A DNA stretch of 64,000 bases from Caryophanales bacterium UBA1188 (GTDB taxonomy: Bacteria > Bacillota_I > Bacilli_A > Izemoplasmatales > UBA1188): positions 186,001 to 250,000 of the forward strand of contig DBYK01000003.1 in the NCBI GenBank assembly GCA_002310135.1, given 5' to 3'. The position numbers were made by a program, and so were the translations under genes. This document shows, piece after piece, positions 25,867 through 34,167 of the stretch. The notes beneath the pieces were generated by a model. It was not told the origin of the DNA. It made no database searches and saw only the letters and a list, made by a program, of their open reading frames with translations. Position 1 is the stretch's first letter, and every line of letters starts with the position of its first letter.

Positions 25867-27714
25867 TTATACTTCTTTATAATCTGCGTCGAATATATCT
25901 TGGTCTTGACCATTTCCGTTATTTGTTCCTGGTCCACCTTGATTATTATTTCCACCATTATTGTTGTTTTGTTTCTTTGCTTCTTCTTCGTATATTCTTT
26001 GTGCTAAACCTTGTGCAGCTTTTTCAAGTGCTTCTTTCTTTGCTTTGATATCATCTAAATTGTTACCCTTTAGAGCTTCTTCTAATTCTTTTGATTTAGC
26101 TTCTATATCTGATTTTTCATTTTCAGATACTTTATCACCATATTCTTCGAGTGACTTTCTTACACTAAAGAGTAATGTATCAGCATCATTTCTTAAATCA
26201 ACTGCTTCTTTTTTCTTCTTATCAGCTTGTTCATTAGCTTTAGCTTCATTGACCATTCTTTCAATATCTGCTTCTGATAGATTTGAAGATGATTGGATAG
26301 TAATTCTATTTTCTTTACCAGTTCCTAAGTTCTTCGCAGTAACATTTAAGATTGAGTTAGCATCGATATCGAACTTAACTTCGATTTGAGGTGTACCACG
26401 ACGTGCTGGTGGGATATCAGCGAGTTGGAATACTCCAAGTTCTTTATTATCAGCAGCCATAGGACGTTCACCTTGAAGTACTCTTATATCTACTGCTGGT
26501 TGGTTGTCAACTGCAGTTGAGAATACTTGAGATTTAGATGTTGGGATAGTTGTATTTCTATCAATTAATTTAGTGAATACACCACCAAGAGTTTCAATAC
26601 CTAGTGAAAGTGGTGTAACATCGAGTAGTAATACATCTTTAACATCGCCTTTAAGTACTCCGCCTTGAATTGCAGCACCCATTGCAACACATTCATCAGG
26701 GTTAACTGATTTATTTGGTTCTCTACCAAATGTTTTTCTTACATATTCTTGAACAGCTGGAATTCTTGTTGAACCACCAACTAGTAATACTTCATCCAAT
26801 TTAGATGCAGATAATTTAGCATCACTCATAGCTCTATTTACTGAAATACCACATTTTTCAATTAAATCACTTGTGAGTTCGTTGAATTTAGCACGAGTCA
26901 TCGTTTTCTCTAGGTGTACAGGCATGCCATCTTGCATTGTGATAAATGGAAGAGAAATAGTTGTTTGCATAGTGCCAGATAGTTCAATCTTAGCTTTTTC
27001 TGATGCATCTTTTAGTCTTTGCATTGCCATTTTATCTTTAGATAAATCAACACCATTGTCTTTCTTGAATTCACTTATTAGATAATCGATGATTCTTTGG
27101 TCGAAGTCATCACCACCAAGATGTGTATCACCACTAGTTGATAATACTTCAAATGTTCCATCCGCAAGATTTAAAATAGAGACATCAAATGTTCCACCAC
27201 CAAGGTCAAATACTAGAACAGTTTGATCTTTTTCTTTTTTATCTATACCAAATGCTAGGGCACTTGCTGTAGGTTCATTGATAATACGTTTTACATCTAG
27301 ACCTGCAATCTTACCAGCATCCTTAGTTGCTTGACGTTGTTGGTCATTGAAGTATGCAGGGACTGTAATTACAGCTTCAGTTACAGGTTCACCTAGATAA
27401 GCTTCCGCAGTTCTCTTCATTGATTGAAGTATCATTGCGCTTATTTCTTGTGGTGTGTAACTCTTACCTGTAGATTTAATAGATACTTTTTCATTAGTAC
27501 CCATTAATCTTTTAATGGATCTCACTGTATCAGGGTTAGTAATAGCTTGTCTTTTCGCAACTTCACCAACTTGAATTTCACCATTTTTGAATGCTACTAC
27601 TGAAGGAGTAGTTCTGCCGCCTTCTGGATTAGTGATAACCTTAGCTTCACCTGCTTCCATTATAGCGACACATGAATTTGTTGTTCCTAAATCGATTCCT
27701 ATAATTTTTGACAT
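25867..27714 (-). CDS. dnaK: Chaperone protein DnaK (Hsp70)
   Basis: 615 residues. The ATPase domain opens with GIDLGTTNSCVAIMEAG and has VPAYFNDQQRQATKDAG, the IINEPTASALAFG linker region and VFDLGGGTFDVSIL. The interdomain linker DVLLLDVTPLSLGIETLGG leads into the substrate-binding domain and lid. The C-terminal tail is Asn/Gly-rich and ends DADYKEV. It refolds proteins with DnaJ and GrpE. An AAGGAGA site precedes the ATG. Third gene of the CIRCE-controlled operon. Length and motifs are normal for Firmicutes DnaK. Confidence 0.98.
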   Translation of the reverse strand: MSKIIGIDLGTTNSCVAIMEAGEAKVITNPEGGRTTPSVVAFKNGEIQVGEVAKRQAITNPDTVRSIKRLMGTNEKVSIKSTGKSYTPQEISAMILQSMKRTAEAYLGEPVTEAVITVPAYFNDQQRQATKDAGKIAGLDVKRIINEPTASALAFGIDKKEKDQTVLVFDLGGGTFDVSILNLADGTFEVLSTSGDTHLGGDDFDQRIIDYLISEFKKDNGVDLSKDKMAMQRLKDASEKAKIELSGTMQTTISLPFITMQDGMPVHLEKTMTRAKFNELTSDLIEKCGISVNRAMSDAKLSASKLDEVLLVGGSTRIPAVQEYVRKTFGREPNKSVNPDECVAMGAAIQGGVLKGDVKDVLLLDVTPLSLGIETLGGVFTKLIDRNTTIPTSKSQVFSTAVDNQPAVDIRVLQGERPMAADNKELGVFQLADIPPARRGTPQIEVKFDIDANSILNVTAKNLGTGKENRITIQSSSNLSEADIERMVNEAKANEQADKKKKEAVDLRNDADTLLFSVRKSLEEYGDKVSENEKSDIEAKSKELEEALKGNNLDDIKAKKEALEKAAQGLAQRIYEEEAKKQNNNNGGNNNQGGPGTNNGNGQDQDIFDADYKEV

Positions 27715-27737
27715 AATATATATTCTCCTTTTTCTTA

Positions 27738-28337
27738 TTATTCTTCTTTAGCTTCTGATTCACAAGAATCATTTATTTGATTTATGATTACGCTCGCAGG
27801 TCTTAAGACTCTATCTTTATACATGTAGCCTTTCATAAATACTTTTAAGACTTCTTGGTCAGCCTTTTCTTTATCTTCCATCTGACCTATTGAAATCATA
27901 TAATTTGGATCAAATTCTTTTCCTAGAGTTTCAATTTCTATAACGCCTTCTTTATTAAGGCAATTTATCAATTGACTTCTAGTCATTTCAAATCCTTTAA
28001 AATATGCTTTCATTTCATCTAATGACTGCTCTTTTTGAAGCGCTAAATCAAATGTATCTAATACATGAATGATTTCCTTGCATAGATCAAATGTTGCATA
28101 TTTATAGAATCTTTCATTTTCTTCATCTATTCTTTTTTTATAGTTCTTCTGTTCGGCAAGACTTAATAAATACTTTGTATTTAATTCTTCCTTTTCTTTG
28201 AAGATCTTTTCATTCTCTTCTTTTAAAACTTTTAATTCAGCTTCAAGCCTATTCAAATCTTTTTGTGCTTCTTTTTTAGATGTTTCTTTTGCATCATCTT
28301 CAAAAACATCTACATTTACTTTTTTCTTTTTTTCCAT
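27738..28337 (-). CDS. grpE: Nucleotide exchange factor GrpE
   Basis: 199 residues. A charged, Lys/Glu-rich N-terminal part forms a long coiled coil (about residues 25-75). The beta-wing domain follows, with GVIEIETLGKEFDPN and VLKVFMKGYMYKDRVLRPA, which is the GrpE signature. It releases ADP from DnaK. It lies eight bases after hrcA and 23 before dnaK, in the standard order. Length is normal. Confidence 0.96.
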   Translation of the reverse strand: MEKKKKVNVDVFEDDAKETSKKEAQKDLNRLEAELKVLKEENEKIFKEKEELNTKYLLSLAEQKNYKKRIDEENERFYKYATFDLCKEIIHVLDTFDLALQKEQSLDEMKAYFKGFEMTRSQLINCLNKEGVIEIETLGKEFDPNYMISIGQMEDKEKADQEVLKVFMKGYMYKDRVLRPASVIINQINDSCESEAKEE

Positions 28338-28345
28338 AATATTAC

Positions 28346-29368
28346 CTACTTTTTATATTTCTTTGATATATCTTTTGCGATATATTTCAAAAGAGGAATA
28401 ACTCTTTTATAATCCATTCTAGTTGGCCCAACTAAAGCGAGATTACCTTTATCACCATTTTCATTTTCATATGGAACAGTGATAATAGTTGCGTTATCGA
28501 TTGATTCAAGCCCTGTTTCTCTACCTATTCTTATATATAAGCTATCAGTAGGTGATTCTTTGATAATGTTTACTAGTTCTTTCTTTTCCAAGATGTCGAT
28601 TAACTTCTTCAGTTTATTTTGATCTTGGAATTCAGGTTGAACTAACATATTAGATGAACCTGCGACATAATAATTAGTTTCAGCGAATTTCATAAATGCA
28701 TCTAAGAAGTTATTGATGATTGAATCTCTATACGATAAGAATTCTTGTATTAAATGGTTATCCATGATGTAATTGAGTTTTGAAAAAACTTCATTTAGTG
28801 GTGTGTTTCTTAAAACATCATTTAAAATATCCATAATTCTTGTGAGTTCATCAATATTTACTTCTTCTTTATCAAATGAGACTTGTTTAGATTCAACATG
28901 CCCGCTATCTGTGATAACTAGCATTAAGAAATCCATCTCTTTTAAATTAACTAATTCAATTCTTGATACTTTATGCCTTGAACTATCGGGGCCTAAAGCA
29001 ACAGTGGTGTAATTGGTGATTTCTGATAAAAGTGAACATGCTTTTTTGATCGCATCTTCTCTTGCTACTATTTTGTTTGAGAAAATAGTATCAACTAATT
29101 CATATGCCTTCTCTTCAAATACTTCTTCATCTTCTTGCAATAATTCCTCAACATAATATCTATATCCTTTTTCAAGAGGAACTCTACCACTAGATGAATG
29201 AGTTTTATCTAGGTATCCTTCTTTTTCTAAAAATGCCATTTCATTTCTGACTGTAGCGCTCGAAACATTAAGCCTATCACAAATAGACTTAGATCCTACA
29301 GGTTCAGCAGTTCTAACATATTCTTCTACTATAATTTTAAGAATATCTTTTTGCCTTTTATTCAACAT
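28346..29368 (-). CDS. hrcA: Heat-inducible transcription repressor HrcA
   Basis: 340 residues from the ATG at 29368, which follows a GGTGGTGATG ribosome region; the longer frame to 29428 would read through the promoter and operator. The N-terminal winged helix (LNKRQKDILKIIVEEYVRTAEPVGSK) is diagnostic, with SSATVRNEMAFLEKEGYL as the recognition helix region. A GAF-like dimerisation domain follows. It represses the hsp operon by binding CIRCE, and two CIRCE copies flank the promoter directly upstream, so it should autoregulate. Confidence 0.96.
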   Translation of the reverse strand: MLNKRQKDILKIIVEEYVRTAEPVGSKSICDRLNVSSATVRNEMAFLEKEGYLDKTHSSSGRVPLEKGYRYYVEELLQEDEEVFEEKAYELVDTIFSNKIVAREDAIKKACSLLSEITNYTTVALGPDSSRHKVSRIELVNLKEMDFLMLVITDSGHVESKQVSFDKEEVNIDELTRIMDILNDVLRNTPLNEVFSKLNYIMDNHLIQEFLSYRDSIINNFLDAFMKFAETNYYVAGSSNMLVQPEFQDQNKLKKLIDILEKKELVNIIKESPTDSLYIRIGRETGLESIDNATIITVPYENENGDKGNLALVGPTRMDYKRVIPLLKYIAKDISKKYKK

Positions 29369-29382
29369 AACATCACCACCAT

Positions 29383-29409
29383 TTAGCAGTCTAATATTAA
29401 GAATGCTAA
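29383..29409. promoter_or_regulatory. CIRCE operator, start-proximal copy
   Basis: TTAGCAGTC, nine bases, then GAATGCTAA. This is the CIRCE inverted-repeat layout with two mismatches to TTAGCACTC-N9-GAGTGCTAA. It lies between the -10 box and the hrcA start. Confidence 0.85.
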
Positions 29410-29413
29410 TAAC

Positions 29414-29442
29414 ATTATACAACAACATTTTAGCACTGTCAA
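29414..29442 (-). promoter_or_regulatory. Consensus promoter of the hrcA-grpE-dnaK-dnaJ operon
   Basis: Minus-strand TTGACA (29437-29442), 17-base spacer and TATAAT (29414-29419). The -35 hexamer lies inside the upstream CIRCE. Confidence 0.92.
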
Positions 29443-29456
29443 TAGTTGATTGCTAA
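29430..29456. promoter_or_regulatory. CIRCE operator, promoter-distal copy
   Basis: TTAGCACTG, nine bases, then GATTGCTAA. It overlaps the -35 hexamer, so HrcA binding would block RNA polymerase. Confidence 0.9.
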
Positions 29457-29473
29457 AAATTTATTAAAAAAAT

Positions 29474-29495
29474 AAAAATATCTAAAGATATTTTT
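29474..29495 (-). terminator. Terminator after the pseudouridine synthase gene
   Basis: A 9-bp stem, AAAAATATC / GATATTTTT with loop TAAA, is followed on the minus strand by a T-rich run. It insulates the heat-shock promoter. Confidence 0.75.
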
Positions 29496-29566
29496 TTATA
29501 ACAAAAAAAGTTTGAAACTTCACCACTTCATCATAATTACATACTTAATAATATTAAAACTAAAGA

Positions 29567-30436
29567 CTACTCTATGCTCTGTAAAAAATCTTTTTGTCTA
29601 TCTGATAAGCCAATATCTAATACTATTTTTTCTTTTTTAATTGGATGAATGAATTCTAGATAATATGAATGAAGCATTAATTCTTCACCATTATAATCTT
29701 TATCATATAAATCATCTCCAAGTAGAGGATGATTTAGGAAAGAAAAGACAACTCTAATTTGATGAGTTCTACCAGTTAAGAGTTCTATATCGAGAATAGA
29801 ATAATTACCTATTTCTTTTATTACTTTATATTTAGTAATGGATTCTTTTCCATCATTTCTAACACATCTTCTTGTTGAGATTAGAGATTCTTTAGCTATC
29901 TTTAAAGAGATTGTATCTTCCTTTTTATCTAAAATTCCTTTAACTATTGCATAATATTTTCTTCTTAAAGAATTCTTTAAAGATAAAGAAAGATTAGATG
30001 CACTAAATCTATTTAAGGCAACCACCATAAGACCTGTCGTATATCTATCTAATCTATTGATGATATGAACTTTTGATTCAATATTATTTTCTTTAAGATA
30101 ATACATGATTCCATTAAGGAGTGTATCTTCTTTTAAAGCCATAGTGGACATAACCGAAATGCCATAGTCTTTATTTATCACAAGCATTTCATTATCTTCA
30201 TAGACAATATTTATATTCATATCTTTTGGATAGATTTTAGATTCTTCATCATCAAAAATAAGGGTGATAAAATCATTTTCTTTGAGTTCTTTTTTAAGAT
30301 ATATAATTTTTTCATCCTTTCTAATATTACCTTTAGCTTTTAGTGACTTTATAATTTTATGAGATAATCCATTTTCTTCTAAGACTTCAAGGACGCTCAT
30401 TCCATCTCTAGTCGCTCTAAATTTAATTCTTTTCAT
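29567..30436 (-). CDS. RluD-family RNA pseudouridine synthase
   Basis: 289 residues. An N-terminal S4-like region (about 1-65) is followed by the RluA/RluD catalytic domain, with NRLDRYTTGLMVVALN holding the catalytic Asp; the usual HRLD is NRLD here. LLTGRTHQIRVVFSFLNHPLLGD is the conserved downstream block. It isomerises uridines in rRNA or tRNA; the exact target cannot be told. Three bases downstream of trmL and probably cotranscribed with it and the helicase gene. Confidence 0.9.
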   Translation of the reverse strand: MKRIKFRATRDGMSVLEVLEENGLSHKIIKSLKAKGNIRKDEKIIYLKKELKENDFITLIFDDEESKIYPKDMNINIVYEDNEMLVINKDYGISVMSTMALKEDTLLNGIMYYLKENNIESKVHIINRLDRYTTGLMVVALNRFSASNLSLSLKNSLRRKYYAIVKGILDKKEDTISLKIAKESLISTRRCVRNDGKESITKYKVIKEIGNYSILDIELLTGRTHQIRVVFSFLNHPLLGDDLYDKDYNGEELMLHSYYLEFIHPIKKEKIVLDIGLSDRQKDFLQSIE

Positions 30437-30439
30437 AAA

Positions 30440-30952
30440 TCAATCTAATATATGATTTTTTCCTTTTAAAGATTCTGGTTCAAAAAGTGATAAATCATTA
30501 AAATTTTGTTGGCGAAGAGCTTCATAAATGATGATTGCAGCGCTGTTTGAGACATTGAGCGCTCTAACATTTTCGCTCATTGGGATTCTCACACAATTAT
30601 CTATATTATCTTTTAAGATATCAAGTGGTATTCCTGTAGACTCTTTTCCTAAAATGAAATAATAATCTTTATTTTTATCGCTATAATCAAGAGCTGTATG
30701 AGGCCTTAAGCCATATCTCGTTAAAAAGATGTATTCACCTTTATTTTTATCTTTAAATTCATTAAAAGAATTATAAATATTAAAAGAAATATTATGAGCA
30801 TAATTCACACTACTTCTTTTGAGTTCCTTATCATCAAGCGAAAAACCTAATGGTCTAATTAGGTGAAGGGTTGTATTGGTTGCTTGACATGTCCTCATAA
30901 TGTTACCTGTATTTTGAGGTATTTCAGGTTCAAAAAGTACTATGTGATTCAT
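30440..30952 (-). CDS. trmL: tRNA (cytidine(34)-2'-O)-methyltransferase TrmL
   Basis: 170 residues, with a SPOUT methyltransferase knot. N-terminal VLFEPEIPQNTGNIMRTC, central YFILGKESTGIP and C-terminal IPMSENVRALNVSNSAAI are the TrmL/YibK landmarks. It methylates the wobble ribose of tRNA-Leu isoacceptors in characterised relatives. It overlaps the helicase stop by 4 bases and precedes the pseudouridine synthase, forming an RNA-modification operon. Confidence 0.93.
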   Translation of the reverse strand: MNHIVLFEPEIPQNTGNIMRTCQATNTTLHLIRPLGFSLDDKELKRSSVNYAHNISFNIYNSFNEFKDKNKGEYIFLTRYGLRPHTALDYSDKNKDYYFILGKESTGIPLDILKDNIDNCVRIPMSENVRALNVSNSAAIIIYEALRQQNFNDLSLFEPESLKGKNHILD

Positions 30953-32256
30953 TTTTTCTTCTTTTGATTAATTATATTTCTTTCTATTATTTTTTTCTTT
31001 TCTTCTTGAACTTTTTTATTGAAGTTCTTTTTATAATTAGGTTTAACTTTTTTAGAGATAGTTCTTTTGTGCCTTAGTTCTTTTTCAGCTTCTATATTTA
31101 TTTTCGATTTATAGAAATCTTTTCTGCTTCTGGCGTTTCTAACTTTTGATTCAACAATTTGATCATCCCTTATCTCTACATATTCAGTCTTTAAGCCTTT
31201 AGATTCTAGTTTATCTAAATATGAATCATCATCTAGATCATAAAAAGATATAGATATTCCATCGCTAAACATTCTTCCAGTTCTTCCAGTTCTGTGAACA
31301 TAAAATTCAGTATCTTTTGGAAGTTCATAATTAATTATATGAGATATTCCTTCGATATCTAGACCTCTTGAAGTTAAATCAGTAGAAATTATATATGTAT
31401 ATCTTAAATCTCTTATATCTTTCATAGTTTTCTTTCTTTTTGATGGCTCCATATCACCAAAAAGATAAGTTACTCTTTTATCATCTTTAAATGAATTATA
31501 AAGATTAAGCACAGTTTCTTTTTTATTACAATAAATGATAGATAAATATGGATTAATTGAATTCATAAGTTCCTTAAGTAAAGCAACTTTATCTCTGTAT
31601 TTAGATTTGATGAAATAATGAGAAATATTGAGTGGAGTTAAATCTTTTTTATTTATTTCAATAAATAAAGGATTCTTTAAATACTTCTTTAAGAATGGTT
31701 CTATAGCTACTGGGATAGTCGCACTATACACTTCAATTCTTGTATCTTCTTTAACAGTTGAGAGGATTTCATCTAAGATTGGAATAAAACCTTGGTCTAA
31801 GGTCATGTCAGCCTCATCTATAATGAATGTATTAGCTTTATAAATATTTAAAAGATTCAAATCTAGAGATAATTGTTTTAGTCTTCCTGGAGTACCAATC
31901 GCAATTTGAGGATTAGATTTTTCGAGTTTAGCTTTAGCTTTATCAATAGAATCTCCGCCTACATAAAGACGGATATCAATATCCTCTTTTTCTGCTAATT
32001 TTTTAGCCATGTCAAAGATTTGCCTCGATAATTCTCTCGTTGGAGATGATATCACAACTTGCAGATCTTTTACCTTTTTATCGATTGATAAAAAAATAGG
32101 AAATAAAAATGCATGAGTTTTTCCAGTTCCAGTTACGCTTTGAACGACTATATTTCTTTTTTCTTTTGAGCTATTTAAAACTTTCTTTTGAACTTCAGTT
32201 AATGATTTGAAACCATAAAGTTCTAAATATTCTCTTAATAATTCACTTCTTTCCAT
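30949..32256 (-). CDS. DEAD-box RNA helicase
   Basis: 435 residues. Motifs in order: Q-like FKSLTEVQ, motif I VTGTGKTHAF, Ia SPTRELSRQ, Ib GTPGRL, II IDEADMTLD, III SATIPV, and in the second RecA domain TDLTSRGLDIEG and YVHRTGRTGRM. The C-terminal ~50 residues are very Lys-rich, as in CshB-type cold-shock helicases, and should bind RNA. It unwinds RNA duplexes in ribosome assembly or mRNA decay (family knowledge). The AAAGGA site fits the ATG. First gene of the helicase-trmL-pseudouridine synthase unit. Confidence 0.93.
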   Translation of the reverse strand: MERSELLREYLELYGFKSLTEVQKKVLNSSKEKRNIVVQSVTGTGKTHAFLFPIFLSIDKKVKDLQVVISSPTRELSRQIFDMAKKLAEKEDIDIRLYVGGDSIDKAKAKLEKSNPQIAIGTPGRLKQLSLDLNLLNIYKANTFIIDEADMTLDQGFIPILDEILSTVKEDTRIEVYSATIPVAIEPFLKKYLKNPLFIEINKKDLTPLNISHYFIKSKYRDKVALLKELMNSINPYLSIIYCNKKETVLNLYNSFKDDKRVTYLFGDMEPSKRKKTMKDIRDLRYTYIISTDLTSRGLDIEGISHIINYELPKDTEFYVHRTGRTGRMFSDGISISFYDLDDDSYLDKLESKGLKTEYVEIRDDQIVESKVRNARSRKDFYKSKINIEAEKELRHKRTISKKVKPNYKKNFNKKVQEEKKKIIERNIINQKKKK

Positions 32257-32284
32257 TTTTCTATCCTTTTTAACATTTTTATTA

Positions 32285-32290
32285 TATAAT
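32285..32290 (+). promoter_or_regulatory. -10 box upstream of ispH
   Basis: TATAAT about 30 bases before the ispH ATG, followed by an AAAGGA ribosome site. The -35 element is weak. Confidence 0.5.
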
Positions 32291-32319
32291 AATAATGAAA
32301 ATTATAAAAGGAAAAACTC

Positions 32320-33165
32320 ATGAGAATAGATATTTTAGATTACAGCGGTTTTTGTGGTGGGGTATATAGAGCTTTATATCTTCTTGATAAAACGATAGCT
32401 CAAAATAGTGGAAAAACTATTTATCTTTTAGGCCCTATTGTTCACAATAAAGTAGTCAATGATAGATACACTAAAATGGGTGTTGAAATAATTAAAACTA
32501 AAGATTTAGACTGGCTAAAAGATGGGGACATTGTTATAATTAGTGCACATGGAATCCCAAATAGTTTAAGAGAAAAGATGAAGAGGTTTAAGGTGATTGA
32601 TACTACTTGTCCTTTCGTCTTAAAGAATCAAATTAAAATAAAAGAAAGTTTGTATGATGAAATAATATTTATAGGCAAAAAGAGGCATAGTGAGACTATT
32701 GCGAGTTGTCTTGATGATAATAGAATTAAAATCATAGAATCATTAGATGATTTAAAAGGTTTTTCTTCTTCTAATGATGGAATAGTCTTCAACCAGACAA
32801 CTTTTAATATAGAAAAGCTTGAGGAGATTCAAAGAGAAATAAAAAAACTTGCTCCAAATTATAAAATAGTTAATACTATGTGTGAAACACAGATTAAAAT
32901 ACAAAATTTCTTAAAAGAAGTTAATCCAAAATATAATTGTTTAATTATTGTTGGAGATAAAGATTCAAATAATGCGATGAGTTTATATGAGATTAGTCCA
33001 TATAGAAAAACTCATTTTGTATCCAATCTTGAAGATGTGAAAAACATCAAAATAATGGATTATGATGATATTATAATAATGGGTAGCGCATCTACACCTA
33101 AAGAATTGTTAAAAGAAATAAGACAATATATAAAAAATAATGCAGTTAAACATCAAAAAGTATAA
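32320..33165 (+). CDS. ispH: 4-hydroxy-3-methylbut-2-enyl diphosphate reductase
   Basis: 281 residues. The three cluster-binding Cys are present at about 12 (FCGGVYRAL), 97 (DTTCPFV) and 188 (NTMCETQ). Substrate-binding His lie near 42 and 77 (ISAHGIP), and the NQTTF and MGSASTP motifs are also present. It makes IPP and DMAPP in the last step of the MEP pathway using a 4Fe-4S cluster; dxs of the same pathway lies in this window at 34164-35966. It stands alone on the plus strand. No S1-domain fusion. Confidence 0.95.
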   Translation: MRIDILDYSGFCGGVYRALYLLDKTIAQNSGKTIYLLGPIVHNKVVNDRYTKMGVEIIKTKDLDWLKDGDIVIISAHGIPNSLREKMKRFKVIDTTCPFVLKNQIKIKESLYDEIIFIGKKRHSETIASCLDDNRIKIIESLDDLKGFSSSNDGIVFNQTTFNIEKLEEIQREIKKLAPNYKIVNTMCETQIKIQNFLKEVNPKYNCLIIVGDKDSNNAMSLYEISPYRKTHFVSNLEDVKNIKIMDYDDIIIMGSASTPKELLKEIRQYIKNNAVKHQKV

Positions 33166-33173
33166 TTTAAAAC

Positions 33174-33202
33174 TTGTATTTTTTGAATAGTTTTTATATA
33201 AT
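33174..33202 (+). promoter_or_regulatory. Promoter of the small membrane-protein gene
   Basis: TTGTAT (33174-33179), 17-base spacer and TATAAT (33197-33202), 35 bases before the ATG. Confidence 0.7.
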
Positions 33203-33236
33203 ATAAAAAGTAAGAATTATTAGAGAGGTAACTAAA

Positions 33237-33407
33237 ATGCCAGAATCAAGAAAAAGAAAAGTTGAAACTAAAGATGAATCTCAAATCAAACATGTGAATG
33301 TTCAAGCAACAAAAGGTGGAAAAATCTTATTAATTATTATGTGTTCTGCCATGGTACTTGGTATCTTAATAGCTGCGGTAGCTTTAATAATTCAATATCT
33401 TTCTTAA
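33237..33407 (+). CDS. Small single-span membrane protein
   Basis: 56 residues: a charged, Lys/Arg/Glu-rich N-terminal tail (about 1-28) and one C-terminal membrane span (about 29-54, KILLIIMCSAMVLGILIA). It has its own promoter, a GAGAGG ribosome site and a strong terminator, which argues that it is a real gene. The tail-anchored layout resembles small Firmicutes membrane proteins such as DUF4044-type peptides, but I cannot assign a family. The N-in topology is inferred from the positive charges. Confidence 0.75.
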   Translation: MPESRKRKVETKDESQIKHVNVQATKGGKILLIIMCSAMVLGILIAAVALIIQYLS

Positions 33408-33420
33408 TTAAATAAAATAA

Positions 33421-33442
33421 AAATGCGAAACATTTCGCATTT
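33421..33442. terminator. Bidirectional terminator
   Basis: Stem AAATGCGAA / TTCGCATTT flanked by A- and T-runs. It lies between the small membrane-protein gene and the end of tlyA. Confidence 0.88.
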
Positions 33443-33450
33443 TTTTATTC

Positions 33451-34167
33451 TCATAAATCAAAACTAATCAAGAATTCTTTATTTCCTGATCCACCTAGTA
33501 TAGGTGATTCAATTATATCTTTATATTTAATATTCTTAAGTTCTAAAAAAGATTTTATATTTTCAATTACCATGTTGTGTAATTTAGGATCTTTAACAAC
33601 TCCATTTTTAATATAAACTTTTCCTAACTCAAACTGTGGTTTTATTAGCGCTATTACTTTTACTTCTTTAAAATCATTGATTACTTTTTCAAGTATAACT
33701 TCAAGCCTAACAAATGATACATCTATCACAACTAAATCAATTTTATTTAATTTAGATACATCTAGATTTAAATAATTAGTATTCTCTTTAGAGATTATTT
33801 TTTTATTATTTTTGAGTGATTCATGAAGTTGATTACTACCTGTGTCAATCGCATATATTAAAGATGCGCCATTTTGGATTAAGCAATCAGTAAAGCCTCC
33901 AGTGGATGAGCCTATATCTAAACATACTAGATTATTAGGGTTTATTTTATAATGGTTTAAAGCTTTTTCTAACTTTAGTCCGCCCTTAGATACATATTTA
34001 AGTTCATTATCATGATTAAGTTCAATTATATCTGTATCTAATACTTCATAAGATGACTTTAAAATAGGGGAACTATTCACAAATACATTCCCTTTTTTTA
34101 TTTCATATTGAGCTTTATTTCTTGAATCAAAATATCCATTATTTAGAAGATATAAATCTAATCTCAT
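33451..34167 (-). CDS. tlyA: TlyA-family rRNA 2'-O-methyltransferase
   Basis: 238 residues. An S4 RNA-binding domain (about 1-60, RLDLYLLNNGYFDSRNKAQ) precedes an FtsJ-like Rossmann domain with the SAM motif CLDIGSSTGGFTDCLI. KGGLKLEKAL and ALIKPQFELG are family blocks. The family methylates 16S and/or 23S rRNA ribose; the older haemolysin label is not supported by sequence. It overlaps dxs by 4 bases and is the last gene of the nusB-xseA-xseB-dxs-tlyA run. Confidence 0.92.
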   Translation of the reverse strand: MRLDLYLLNNGYFDSRNKAQYEIKKGNVFVNSSPILKSSYEVLDTDIIELNHDNELKYVSKGGLKLEKALNHYKINPNNLVCLDIGSSTGGFTDCLIQNGASLIYAIDTGSNQLHESLKNNKKIISKENTNYLNLDVSKLNKIDLVVIDVSFVRLEVILEKVINDFKEVKVIALIKPQFELGKVYIKNGVVKDPKLHNMVIENIKSFLELKNIKYKDIIESPILGGSGNKEFLISFDL

